Below, piece by piece: positions 1-25,430 of a stretch of 64,000 bases of DNA. A program made the translations under genes and the position numbers. The notes below the pieces were generated by a model. The model had not been told where the DNA came from, searched no databases, and was given only the letters and a program-made list of their open reading frames with translations. Source of the DNA: Apostichopus japonicus (lineage: Eukaryota > Echinodermata > Holothuroidea > Aspidochirotida > Stichopodidae); the NCBI RefSeq assembly GCF_037975245.1, contig NC_092565.1:3111499-3175498 (forward strand), given 5' to 3'. Position 1 is the first letter of the stretch. Each line of letters opens with the position of its first letter.

Positions 1-147
1 ATGTTAATCCCCAAATAATTTCCTTTGATGATGGAAGGTGCCTTTTTGCACATGTGTAATACATAAATATGCTTTAATGTTATACAATATGAGTCATTGC
101 AACAAAATTGGCTCATCTTCTTGGACTTTTTCACATTCTAACAACAG

Positions 148-13898
<13,751 letters not shown>

Positions 13899-15490
13899 TG
13901 ATCCAACCAAGATGGCTCCTTCTCTCCCTCCAGTCTTCAGTCAGATATGTTTTCATCAAATGTGTCCATTCTGTAGTCCAAGTACTAGTAGCGTCATGGT
14001 CCCTTAACTATTCTTGAAGATAAAGTCATATGTTATTGTGTTTAAAGTTTATGTACCTTTGTGTTTAAGTTTCACTGTGTGTATTATTGTATTTACATTG
14101 TGGATAAAACAGCAAGGTTTTACAGAGAAGATAAGTACGGTCAGAATCTGTATCGGTAGAGTTTGGTACAAATGGATTTCACTTTGGAAAGAGAATTCAC
14201 TAATGATCTGAAAGGTGATTGTAATGTAAACAATGTGTAGCACAGATCTGTCAATAACCAAAAGTTATAACTGAGTTAATGTTGCCTTGTTTTATTCAAC
14301 ACGTTTTCGGGTGGCAGTGGTAAGGGAAATGTGCAGCCCCTCAGATTAAAAAAAAGTACAAAAAAAAAGATGAAAAAATGAATACAAATAGGAATTAACC
14401 ATGATTGAGATTACTGACTGAGTATTCATGCAGTAGAATGTAACTCATAGTACATTGCATGTTTGGAGAAGGGGCATCGTTCTGTTTATTTTTGCTGACA
14501 GAATATTTATAAGGTAGAATTTTAATCAGTGTTAGCATCTGCATGTTGTGACAAGAGAAATCCTTCTGGTCATGCTGCTAGACTGAATATTAATGAGGCC
14601 GAATGAGAATCATTATTACATCTGTGTGTTGTGAGAAGGGTCATCTTTCAGGTCATTTCTGCTGACTGACTGAATATTCACGAGGTAGGATGTAAATAAT
14701 TATTACATCTGCATGTGTCTAGGAGAGCCGTGTTGGTTTTAAGAGTCTGTGTGGTGGCAGATACTATGTACATAGCAAATATGATATAAGAGTAAGAAAG
14801 CAAAAATATTACCACAAGTACTAACTATGAACCAGAAAAATGAATCTGTTATGGAATCACTAACAGCTGGTGCTTAATGAATGTTTATTTGGGCATTCTG
14901 TGGCTTGTTTTACATTCCATGTACAATAGATGAATATTCATAGAGCCATGCTGACAAAATGCAGATCCAGTGAGGGCAGTGTTTAATTTGGTATTACGGT
15001 AGTAGCATATAGATATTGCAAGGAGCTTGTGTTTCTAGTGTATGTTGAATGTTGAATGAAATAAACAAGCTAGTTAATCTAACCAGATGGATTTAGCATA
15101 ATCGTTTCTTCATATTTATGGGAATCATGGGTGTTTATTAATTTACCAGCCTCCCAGGTGCATCATTTTGCATGAGGAACAAATAAAGAGACGGATGATT
15201 TAGCTTGCGGTTCCTGGTAATGGGAACCTTGTCACAATGAATGTTTTAAATGTGGGGTATAATTTAAATTTTAATTAAAATGCAATGTGAACTGTAGGAA
15301 TGTCCACAGAGACTTATCATGTGAAATGTCCTACATGGTGTTGGACATGAATGATGCAATAAATCTGATAAGTTATATGGAAATAGAACTGCTCTTGTTC
15401 TTTTTTGGTGTCTTAGAATGAAGTTTAACACAAAAGTTTCAGACAACCCCATTCCTGGGTTGTTGTCAGACAAGAAGTGACCAATAAAAG
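13899..15490 (+). other. Probable 3'UTR and downstream flank of V-ATPase B
   Basis: Non-coding sequence after the V-ATPase stop. It includes an ~84-bp degenerate tandem repeat of about four copies (about 14413-14730; GACTGAATATTCATGAGGTA-like units). Candidate polyadenylation hexamers AATAAA lie near 15060 and 15180, and AATAAAA near 15483. Which is used cannot be told from sequence alone. Confidence 0.5.
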
Positions 15491-16037
15491 CTGAATCGTT
15501 AAAAAAAAAATAACCTGAATCAATTTGTCAGTAATCTATATGGTTGCAGGTCAGGAAGACACATATCTATATATATGTATAAAGACATACGATATATATT
15601 ATAGTCCGCCTATGGGGTAACTTACAGCATGTTGTTACTCGAGTTTCACGCCTGCAGTGTGCGGCGATCATCAGACAAATTTGTGTATGTGACCTTATCA
15701 TGTTATTTCTTCCTAGCACGGTCGGGCTGTTTGTAGACCTCGAGAAACTTTAAGATGAGCTCTGTTTTTGTTTATACTGTCCTTGGTACGTAAGATTGCC
15801 AGCTTTTCTTCTAGGCAGAGGTTGCACTGGCCAGATTCACGTTTGTGAGTGTTCGATTCCTTTACTATCTCCCAGCTTATATTTTGGCTAATTCCCCCTC
15901 TTTTCAGGTCCCATACCTACTTTGACAGTTCTGTTTCTTTTTGGTAGTTTTTATGCCACAGAGATTTTTGTGTGGTTGTTGAGTCACTTATTAAAGGGTA
16001 CCCCTGAAATGCCAATGTATGACTTAGATTCTGGTGT

Positions 16038-16359
16038 CATATATATTTATATATATATTTATATATATATTTATATATATATATATTCATTTAAATATAT
16101 GGTCTATGTAGCACAACTCGATAGTACACAAATAGAGAACACCACAGACTTTAACGAATACATCTATTAACAAAAGCACTGCTGAAAAACGACATGTTTC
16201 AAAAGTCACTACTTTCATCTTCAGGTTACAAACTAATAATAATGGTAACATATGACTAGTAGGATTAACACAAGGTGAGAGTAGATTTAATGTAACTGTG
16301 TGAACAATTTTTTTTCAGATTAGGCTTCTGTGGAGACTTGCTTTGATATGTATATATAC

Positions 16360-16407
<48 letters not shown>
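16038..16407. repeat. Two (TA)n tracts (16038-16085, 16356-16407) around a repeat-like spacer
   Basis: The spacer includes CATGTTTCAAAAGTCACTAC followed by TTTCATCTTCAGG. Such phrases are seen near the ends of some retroelements, but no coding remnant supports this. From 15490 to 18038 I see no gene. Confidence 0.6.
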
Positions 16408-16410
<3 letters not shown>

Positions 16411-18038
16411 CATCGGTAACACTGACCGTTGGACTCTGCTGCTAAAAGGATTGTCAAAGTATGCTCTTCGTAAACTGTCTATGGAATAACATTGTATACT
16501 TTTGGTCAGTTTATGTACACTGCATGTCATAATAGTGAGCCTGAGTGATGTGAAGAAGAACCGTTAAAAGGATTTTTCGAACGATTTGTGGTTGTAAGGA
16601 TGACTATTTTATTTGAAAGAGATACGTTTATATACACATACATGCGCACACTTAAACATAGCGTACAGAACGTAAATAATAATATAAGGTGGCCGATAAG
16701 GTATACGGTCCCATATGAAGGCTTCAGATACATGGTCGAGTCATCCGGAAGCTAATACCCAGACACCCGAGACTGGGCAGACATAATATGTGTATCAATA
16801 TGTGTATGTGTATCAACAAGTGTATTGAAGGTTATTATGTGAGCGCCTCTCGACTGCAAACGTCCTATATAGACTTACAAAAGGTTACACATTACAGAAC
16901 AAGAGAACAATACGTAATACAATGATAATTACACACAACGGTGCAGTGAACATAACAATAACACTAGCATAGCTTAAGATAACAATAACACCATTCCTAT
17001 CTTACATCAATTCATTAAATGTATTAAAGCCGACGGTATACAATGAACAACAGCAACCCCCCCCCCAAAAAAAAAACCCGTGTTATCATATGTTGATTGG
17101 TCCCTTTATAACACCGGGTCTCAGAGGTTGTTGCCCTGACTCGTCCGCCCCCTCCCCTCACGTCAAACGTGGTTATCATTGACTGGTCTGGTACAGACGT
17201 AGTGTCTTCCTTAGAAAAAGTAAATGCTATCTACTTTTAGGAAGAAAAAGCGGCACAAATGCTACGTAATATCTCACACCGTATTATACAGAAGATGTTA
17301 CTAGCACACTGAACTGGGGCTAGGGTCAGTGGTTGTGACTGTTGGTGCTTGAGGTTGAATGAAAAGGCAAATACCTTATAAAATAGATACGTTATAACAA
17401 TAAACAGGTTAACACAAGTTAGCAAGTTTATAAAGATTTAAATCAATTTGATAAGCTATCACGTACTGTACTTATTAAAGGCTCTTTTCTTTTATTTACA
17501 TTAAATAAGGTACTCATTGATATTTTGTTGTTTCTTGTTAATAATTTCAATACATTATATATTTGTTGTACTGTATTCGGAAACTTGGATTACCACTTTA
17601 CAAGTCAATGTTCGTAATAGCTACATATAACACACTGATTCCCTTGCATTTAAATTCATTGTGTTAAGATGGTGATTAAACTGCTGCTTCAGTCTCATCA
17701 AACTATATACGATATAGCCTAGCTATGATATCATGTTACATATATATATATACCTTATAGATATTATGCTGGTTTTGGAAATCAAGGTTTAACTCTAAAA
17801 ATATGCATATATACCCCTGGTGATACGCTCAATTTAATCGACGAACATTAGCGAACGCTTGCTTCCATTATATTGATATGTGAATGAAATCATGGGTTCA
17901 AGATTTTGTTAGTTATCAATGAAAGGTGATCAGTTAGAATGTATAGTAGCTACTTTTGGTTGAACACTGTCATGTTAACCTACCTTAAAGTCGTGGCCAG
18001 CTTATTAAGCTAACTTATTACTATACCGAAAGCAAAAT

Positions 18039-19565
18039 TTAATCCACAATGTATGCAGAATTTGTCTTTGCAGAAGTGACTTTTGGTCCCAAATCGACTA
18101 CATCAAAGTCATCTTCTTTATGATCACCGTTTGCGTCGTTCTTTGAAATTGTGAACACGCTTGATCGTGAAGGTTCCTCTTTTTGCTCCGTTTCCTTCTT
18201 TTTGTCACCACTGACGTCATACTGCCCAGTCTCTGTATCATCATCATCATCATCATCGTATGGAACACCATGCCAATAAAATTTCTTTAAAAGGGTATAA
18301 ACAATTACCAAAGAAATTCCCTGAATAGTGGTGAATATGAGAATCAAATACGGCAGACGAATTGCTAAGTCCGCCTCAGGCTGTGGGTAGGAGATCCCCA
18401 AAACGGTTACAGCTATCAATGCGTTTTGAACACCTGTTTCTATGGCAACCGTAACAGCCCTTTTGGTTGTCAATCTGGACACCTTGGAGATGATGAAGCC
18501 GGCAGTTGCTCCGATCATCGGGAAAATGACACATGCGCAGTAGTACTGCCATGGTGAATAAAAGATGAACAAGTTAAAAGGTAAATCGGTACAGATTAAA
18601 ACCGTGACAACTAACGCCGAGACGGGTTTGATATATTTTTCAGCCACATCCCTCATCTTTGGCCAACGCCATCCAAGGAACACTCCTATACTGACTGGGA
18701 TAACAAGGAACAGAAGCTGTATAAAGATATCCAGAAACGGAGTAGGAATCTGCTCACCGGCAGAAGTAAAAGAGGACGCATAAATCAGAAGATTAAGCGG
18801 CATCATCGCCAGAGCAAGTACAGTTGAGAAGAAGGTCATAGTGATACTGAGAACAAAATCTACATCGAGCAATACACTGAAGAGGTTACTGTTCGTACCT
18901 CCCGGACAGGACCCATCTAGGACGAGCCCCACGGCAGCCGCACCCTCGATTTGGAAGAGCTTTGCTAGTGACCAGGCAGTGAAGGGCATGATGACAAACT
19001 GGCAGAGCATTCCAATTATGATGCCGAATGGACGTTTGAGAATTCCGATTATTATCTTGACGTCGGTGGTGACCCCAATCAACCAGATGGTCACGACAAC
19101 AGCTGCTGTAACAAGGTAACGCACAATTTGACCGAGTCTATTCGGAACACGCATCACTTTGATGTAATACAGGATAAGTGTTGTTGGTTCCCGATTCTCG
19201 TCGCCGACAGCTATGCTGACGATTGTGAACTGGGAGATGATGAGTTGTGTACCTGTGACGTTCACGTTCATTATCTCACTGACCGAGTCGTTGTCGTTGT
19301 TGTTGCTAAAGGTAAGTTCGTCGAAAGTAACGTTGAATGCATTTTGATCTTGTAGTATGAGTGTGACCTTTGAGGTGCTACTTCCGTCACAGGTCACCGA
19401 GAAATTGAGGCTAACAGTCTTACCAACAAAAAGAGAGGTGGAATTTTCGTTCTGCTGGTAGTTTTCCAACCTGCAGTCGGCATGAGCAATACCAAGGAGT
19501 AGCATAGAAATGTAGCAGACGTATGGTAGATGTAGCCACGGTGCTCTCCTAACAGCCTCTGCCAT
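18039..19565 (-). CDS. SLC10-family sodium/bile acid cotransporter-like, copy C
   Basis: A 508-residue single-exon coding region. Residues ~1-30 look like a signal peptide. Residues ~31-138 form an extracellular domain with several N-x-S/T sites. About nine hydrophobic helices follow (from ~145 to ~427), then a cytoplasmic tail. Family hallmarks: GLVLDGSCPGGTNSN near 213-227 and ETGVQNA at 376-382, whose Glu and Gln match Na+-binding residues in bacterial ASBT structures. The family (PF01758) moves bile acids, steroid sulfates or other organic anions with Na+; the substrate here is unknown. Right after FYWHGVPY the tail has a seven-Asp run written as a GAT/ATC repeat. The start is supported by a splice acceptor (TTCTTCCTCAG, intron side from 19569) only 3 nt before ATG. 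Closest in the window to copy B. Confidence 0.93.
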   Translation of the reverse strand: MAEAVRRAPWLHLPYVCYISMLLLGIAHADCRLENYQQNENSTSLFVGKTVSLNFSVTCDGSSTSKVTLILQDQNAFNVTFDELTFSNNNDNDSVSEIMNVNVTGTQLIISQFTIVSIAVGDENREPTTLILYYIKVMRVPNRLGQIVRYLVTAAVVVTIWLIGVTTDVKIIIGILKRPFGIIIGMLCQFVIMPFTAWSLAKLFQIEGAAAVGLVLDGSCPGGTNSNLFSVLLDVDFVLSITMTFFSTVLALAMMPLNLLIYASSFTSAGEQIPTPFLDIFIQLLFLVIPVSIGVFLGWRWPKMRDVAEKYIKPVSALVVTVLICTDLPFNLFIFYSPWQYYCACVIFPMIGATAGFIISKVSRLTTKRAVTVAIETGVQNALIAVTVLGISYPQPEADLAIRLPYLILIFTTIQGISLVIVYTLLKKFYWHGVPYDDDDDDDTETGQYDVSGDKKKETEQKEEPSRSSVFTISKNDANGDHKEDDFDVVDLGPKVTSAKTNSAYIVD

Positions 19566-19568
19566 GAT

Positions 19569-19583
19569 CTGAGGAAGAAGATG
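19569..19583 (-). promoter_or_regulatory. Splice acceptor upstream of SLC10 copy C start
   Basis: Read on the minus strand, a polypyrimidine tract ending CAG precedes ATC-ATG. It implies a 5'UTR intron and one or more upstream non-coding exons that I could not locate. Copies A and B have the same arrangement. Confidence 0.75.
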
Positions 19584-19699
19584 AAATGGAAATAAACGCT
19601 CCGATATAAGCGGGTTATGTCCCTAAAATTTGGAGCAAATAAGTTCAATCTATATAATTCAATTATTTTACAATGTCAACAGAGCAAAGAAAGTTATGG

Positions 19700-19835
19700 C
19701 TAGATTTGGATTCGAACCAGTCACCCTAGGTTATGAGCCCAGTCACCCTGGGTTACGAGCCCAGTCACCCTGGGTTACGAGCCCAGTCACCCTGGGTTAC
19801 GAGCCGGGCGCTCTACTAACTGATCTATCCCGAGC
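19700..19835 (-). pseudogene. tRNA-like sequence (Thr-type CGT loop) with anticodon arm repeated four times
   Basis: On the minus strand an A-box-like TAGATCAGTTAGTAGAG (19811-19827) and a perfect B box GGTTCGAATCC (19708-19718) flank four 22-bp tandem units (19717-19804). The anticodon-type hairpin CTGGG-CTCGTAA-CCCAG recurs in this block; the anticodon would be CGT (Thr). The outermost copy has CATAA, and the copy next to the D arm starts CCCGG instead of CTGGG. The 5' end GCTCGGG does not pair with the sequence after the T arm, so this is a tRNA-derived pseudogene or SINE head, not a working tRNA. Confidence 0.75.
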
Positions 19836-19886
19836 ACTTGGTTGGTGGCGATCCATATACAGCCATATTTTAGAAGTCATATTTAA

Positions 19887-20136
19887 GGAGTGTTAGCTCA
19901 GTGGTTAACGCCGGTGCCTTCCAATCATAAGGTCCCCAGTTCGAGTCACTCCAAGATTAATGTATGTCGTCCAGTTACAGAGTTGTTGACAATTGACAAT
20001 TCACAATCATGGGCGTTAAATATGAATCTAAGAGACTGACTTCGGTCAGCTTGCGGCTTTGATAAGCCAATGATGGCTTCTTCGCTAGCTCCTGCTTCCA
20101 GGAGGATCTAAAATACATACATACATACATACATTA
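19887..20136 (+). mobile_element. tRNA-derived SINE
   Basis: The head 19887-19952 folds as a degenerate tRNA: GGAGT pairs with the ACTCC at 19948-19952, with A box TTAGCTCAGTGGTTAACG and B box AGTTCGAGTCA. The ~150-bp body (GTCCAGTTACAG, TTCGGTCAGCTTGCGGC, GCTCCTGCTTCCAGGAGG) ends in (CATA)n, the usual short-repeat tail of a SINE. It lies directly beside the minus-strand tRNA-like repeat, which may be part of a second SINE in opposite orientation. No target-site duplication was clear. Confidence 0.85.
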
Positions 20137-22860
20137 CCTTATACATGTAGTGTAATATAGGATCAATCCACAGTTACATTCAACCCAGAAAAGGGAAGAG
20201 ATTACAAGAGAAATTATCCTTTTCTTATAAATATATAATAACATAACGACATGCATGAATAACGGAAAATTGAAAGGGAATTTCAGACACCGAAAAAAAG
20301 AGCAAGGAAATAATTTTACCACATTATGAGCAGAATATAAATAGGAAAGACATTAATAAAAGAGAAAAAGTTGGAGCAAAATGAACGAATTAAAACATAG
20401 AAGAACAAATTAACACGCTATGAGAGAAACGAAGGAAGAAACCTTTATGGAAGCTCATAACGAATCATCTGAATAACGAATCATAACGAATCATCTGAGG
20501 GTTTAACGAATCATCGAATCATAACGAATCATCTGAGCGTTTGAAGTCCTCTGAATTAAAAAGGAAACCCAGCGAGAATTGCTCATTGTAAAGGGAAACT
20601 AGACAACCCTTTGTTTAAAGGCATTGAAGACTCGCTTCAAGCCGTGTGCCGCCCTCTGATAAGTTAACTTTCCGTTGCTTGCAAGTGATTGTTTTTCTTG
20701 TCGCTACAAAATGCAGACAGTAATGAAACATGATACGTTGTTATCTGTTATCTGGACCTGAAATGTCCATCGCTGCTATGTACAATGTGTTCTGGGTATT
20801 GAGCGCAGCTGTATGTACTGACTGTACCAGTATTGTCTAATTACCGACGGTAGCAAGCTGTGTGTGTATTTTCTGGGATCGATGGTGGTGTCTAACACTT
20901 CTGTTACACCTCATTCAAAACTAGGTCAGATTACCGGCATGAGACGTTTCTTTGTGCGCGAGTCTCTTCACACCCTTTAAAAAAAAAAAGATTTGCAATA
21001 TATATAGAATACTTCAATTTTTAAAGCAGTCGGGTCAATTTTGGTTTTGCTAATAATTACTGCTCGATCCATTTTGACTAGAAAATGTCGTAAATATTGT
21101 TTTGAATGACATTAGTCGTCAGAGATAGTGAATGATTTTAGTCTGCCGAGCATCAAACGGTACTCTGAGGTCAATTCAGGTGTCATGGGTGTATATGTGT
21201 CTTCTTGACCATGATGAAACTAGAGGTTCATGGCATCAAGTTTGAAATGAATGCTATACTTTTTCAATCGGATGTTTGCTTTTGCAGTATAACTTAGTTT
21301 TTACTGTCGAATGAAAATGGACAGAACCAATGTTGAAGTTATAGTTTTGTTAATTTAAACAGATGATCTTGGCTTAACTGTTATAAGTGAATGAAGAATA
21401 AGCTGGATATTTGAAGTAACTTGATAAGACTCGACAAGCAAGATAATTTATCGGCTATACACGATAGACCGGGGTTGTAATATTTTATTCGTTAAAGTCT
21501 ACTGGATAAGTGCAAAATGTCACCATCTATCTTAAGTTATTATCAGCAGAAAATATATCTGTGGACTTAATCTGCTGCTATCGCATACATGATAGAGGTT
21601 TAGGTAAAACAAAGGAATCCATAAAAATATATATAAAAATAATTCCATATTTACTGATTTCGATCAGTGTATTATCAAACTACAGAGGTGATATTACAAT
21701 ATTTTGTTTATAAACATGTGTTTGTCGGCAACTATACCAAACCTGTACCGATTACGACTCAAACTCAGATTATATTTACACAAATCAAATTGAGATGTTA
21801 ATTAATTGATTGTTTTAGCTAATGACGAAGTTTTTCTGATTCCAACATTTCATGTTCCGTTCGTGTCTTCGTTTACGTATAATGTCAGCTGTAAATACAC
21901 CTTTCTATACAATATTAGCAAATGTCAAACAAAAGTTGGCTGTCATAAAACAAAACTATATGATTATTTAAAAAAAAAAGTGTCGGTGCAACTCAACACT
22001 TAAAATAACAAAATGAATATTTTGTTATAATCGCCTATTTCATTATTCCATAGGTTAGACCCAGCTTATTTATTTCTTCAGAACTTAAAATAAAAGTCAA
22101 CTAATCGCCAATTTAGCGTCTATATTAACTTGAAGAAAATTAGAAATGATAAAACTTTATAAAACCATACCTTATTTATCTGTTAAAGATATCCCAAAGT
22201 GTGATATGGCTTGATTTCCGTTTAAGTTGTGGATCAATCAAGCAAAAATCGTGTACTGGCTAGCTCTACACCTTTCATGTTACTAGTCTTTTATTTTTTA
22301 ACCGAAAACATGAATATTTATATTTATTAATAGTGAATATTCATATTCCGATGTTTGAAACCTTTCCCAACGAAGAATACTCCCAATTCATTGGTGGATT
22401 GCCGAACAAAAAGTAAACTGAACATTTGAACGAGCTACCTTTACTCCAATTGTGTCGACAAAGCAGAAGTATTTTCTTTCACGAGCATTCAAACTTTGCA
22501 AGATGGTTAATGTAAATAATATTTTAAAGTGGTACTCAGATATTCAACTCACTGTTTGATTTGAATTTCGGTGTCAATAATTATTCCCTTAAACAATGAT
22601 AAAGGCATTATATCTCGCTAGCCATATCGTCGCTGATATAAAGGATTTTTTGTTTGTTTGTAATTTCAAGTATATTCACCTCTTAGGTGCTATGTGCGAT
22701 TGGAACGCATTATACTTCGATATTCTTACTTTAATCCATCGCTTCTAGGATCATGTGTAGGCCTGTTAACTATTCTTTGCAGATACACAGGGCACACCAA
22801 CCTTTGAGGCGAGATCAGGTGTTAGTGTCTAATCCAATCAAGAGACTGGTGATGCTCACG
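20137..22860. other. Gene-free AT-rich spacer
   Basis: No coding region or RNA gene seen. It holds a short tandem cluster of AACGAATCAT units at about 20457-20540 and scattered A/T runs. The expected 5' exon or promoter of SLC10 copy C may lie here but is not identifiable. Confidence 0.6.
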
Positions 22861-22861
22861 T

Positions 22862-22951
22862 GATGTAACACGGTCACGTTCATACAGATACAATTTTAAT
22901 GCTAGGGAACTGAGGTTGAGAGTGGATCAAGTTGTTTGGTTGTCATGGCCA
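22862..22951 (+). pseudogene. U2 snRNA-type upstream region, split by a LINE (copy 1)
   Basis: The block CTAGGGAACTGAGGTT / GGATCAAGTTGTTTGG / TTGTCATGGCCA matches the complete copy at 25332-25425 and breaks at ATGGCCA. The missing downstream part (GGCTGTATCATCGCTTC) resumes at 25313 beyond the LINE. In copies that continue, this block stands just before a U2 5' end, so it is probably the old external promoter. Confidence 0.75.
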
Positions 22952-25305
22952 CATCCCATAGCCACATCTGACCATATCAGCATATGCGTCATACCAAAGT
23001 ACACAGAGAAACATCGCCTGTTCCAAAAGAAGACTAGAAGAAGGGAGAGGGACATTAGTATGAACAATATCAAGAACTTAAGAGAAATGTTGGACTCAAC
23101 TGACTGGAGTATTTTTACAGAAAACTGCATTACCTTGCATGAGCTAACTGAAGTGGTTTCATGTTACATAAACTTCACTAGTGATATATGCATCCCACAT
23201 AAGATTATACCTGCCTCGGAGATGATGAAGAGATTACCAGCGGATGAGACAATAAAGAAATTAGAAAAGGAGAAGTTGAAAGCAATCGAAACCGGTGATA
23301 CTACAAAGAGAAACAGCTTACAAAGAAGAATCAATAAGCACGTACACAAAAATAGATCTATTTATTTTGAGAAAGTGACATCAAATTCTAATTCTCTGTG
23401 GAGCCTGCTAAAATCTATTAGCAAACCCGGTGACCATCACAAAATCTTGATATCTAGTGAACTTGGAGTTGAATTAAATGAACATTTTGGACGTTTTAAA
23501 AGTGCTATTATTAAGGATGTTAATTTGATCTTACCAGAAAGAACTAATGATATACCTGTAGTTTTCGTAAAAAATGAAGTAAACACATATTTTAGCTTGG
23601 TTAAAAGTGGAATTGCCTCAGGTTTCGACAACATCTCGTGGTGGGTTTTCAAATATTGTTCTGATGAACTGTCAAGTATTTTTGCAACTATTTTTAACAG
23701 AAGTATTAATGAGAGTCTGATTCCATCTTCGTGGAAACATGCTAAAACGTCGCCCGTTCCTAAAACAGGTAATCCCATTTCAGTTAAAGACTATAGACCA
23801 ATAGATATTTCAAGTATTGGATTTAACTGCATGCAGAAAATTCTACTCCCATACATAATGCAGTCTATCATTGAACATGGAGACAAAAATCAATTTGCCT
23901 ACAAAAAGGGAGTTTCATGCACTGATGCCATACTTACTCTTGTACATGACATCTTTTCGGGGCTTTATCAGAAAGACACAACACTGTCAAAAGTCCTTTT
24001 CTTAGATTTTTCAAGCGCATTTAATACGGTATTGCCTAATCGCCTAATTCAAGATCTATGTAGCTTTATTGAAGAACCATGGCTTATTCATTGGCTTGCA
24101 AACTTTGTACAAGGCTGGTCTAGGCAAGTTAAATTACAGAAGGGTTTTTCTTCTAAGTCGAATATTGAAATTGGCGTTCCTCAAGGGGGTCCTTTATCGG
24201 CTCTACTTTTCACCATTTACACGGATGAGATTCGTTCAGGTTCCAACTGCAATGTTATTAAATATGCAGATAATACTGCTGTTTCTTGCAGAATCAGTAA
24301 AAGCACACACAGTAAAGATTAAGATGAATATCAGTACTTTATTTCTAGAATTGTTAGCTTGTGTGAGCAGAAAAATCTAATTTTGAATCCAAATAAATCA
24401 AAAGAAATCTTGTTTGAAAATATAAATGTTAAGCACAAAGGTTTAATGAATGTTAAAGAACAGAGAACTATAATTCAGGGCTCGTGCGTTGAACGTACCT
24501 CTTGCACTATGTATCTAGGAGTGTGCATTGACGATAAGTTAACTTTTACAAATCATATCTCGAAAATGTTAGCTAAAGTGTATTATATTGTTTCAACATT
24601 AGCATTCACTGTCCCATACTTTTCCAGTGATACAGCAGAAAGGGTGCTCGCGGCGTCTGTCTTGCCGATCCTAGTATATGCGGTTCCAGTATGGTACCAT
24701 TTTGTACACATTAAAGATAAGAGAAGAATAAGAAGTTTTCTTAAATTTTGTTCAAAAATTTTCAGGCTTAATTATGAGAATCTTGTACATAGAGTCAATA
24801 AATCTGCTAGGAATGAATTTATACGACTTGTCAAAAATATTCAAACTTCTAACGAACATCCTCTACATTCCAAGCTCAACTCTCTGTGCAATAAAACAAA
24901 TTACAATTTGAGAAATCCTAATATTACGCCATCTTTTAGAATTAAACTCTTTAAGAACTCGTTTGTTTACAGAGCAGCCATTTTTGTACAAAACGGCTCC
25001 TTAGATCCTTTACTGTAGCTTTTTGATAATATTTTAGAATTTTTACTCTTTAAGAAATCGTTTTATTTATAGAACAGCCCCTTTTTGTAAACTGGTAAAG
25101 ACAGCTTCTTAGATCCTTTGTTGTAGCTTTTTGATAATTTTGATAACTTTTGTAACGCTTTTTATGTTTTCACTATTAACTTAGTCTCATAAACTTTTAT
25201 ATGTCTTAACCTGTATTTTGATGTTTTGTATATTGTTATATTTTTATCCTATTTATAAATTTCTCTGTAAATTTATACTGGAATAAAGAAATGAAAAAAT
25301 GAAAA
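22952..25305 (+). mobile_element. 5'-truncated non-LTR retrotransposon (CR1/L2/Jockey-like LINE) with reverse transcriptase
   Basis: 2.35-kb insertion flanked by ATGGCCA at 22945-22951 and 25306-25312. It begins at the tail of an endonuclease domain (SDH motif) and contains most of a reverse transcriptase: FLDFSSAFNTVLP (motif A), GVPQGGPLSALLF (motif B), KYADNTAV (motif C) and the thumb-region YLGVCIDDKLTF. The reading frame is one frame from 22952 to 25018 but is broken by an in-frame TAA at 24320-24322. Motif C has Asn where the second catalytic Asp is usual. The 3' part (from about 24949) has a ~100-bp tandem duplication, and the end is an (ATGAAAA)n-like tail. It is therefore an inactive copy. 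The apparent ATG-less start at 22916 lies in host sequence. Clade assignment is by motif recognition only. Confidence 0.9.
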
Positions 25306-25312
25306 ATGGCCA

Positions 25313-25425
25313 GGCTGTATCATCGCTTCACGCGATCACATAGTTACAATCTCAATGTAAGGGAACTGAGGTTAAGAGTGGATCAAGTTGTTTGGTTGTC
25401 ATGGCCAGGCTGTGTCATCGCTTCT
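25313..25425 (+). pseudogene. U2 snRNA-like upstream regions and 5' ends (rest of copy 1, and copy 2)
   Basis: 25313-25331 is the remainder of copy 1, ending in ATCGCTTCACG. 25332-25425 is a second, complete upstream block ending TGTGTC-ATCGCTTCT. ATCGCTTCT equals the first nine bases of U2 snRNA. Copy 2 then passes into an inverted-repeat element at 25431, so no U2 body remains. Confidence 0.65.
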
Positions 25426-25430
25426 GCCAT

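Noticed and set aside
22916-22951. Start of the LINE reading frame at 22916
   Set aside because: These codons lie in the host U2-type block. The element begins at about 22952, after the target duplication.
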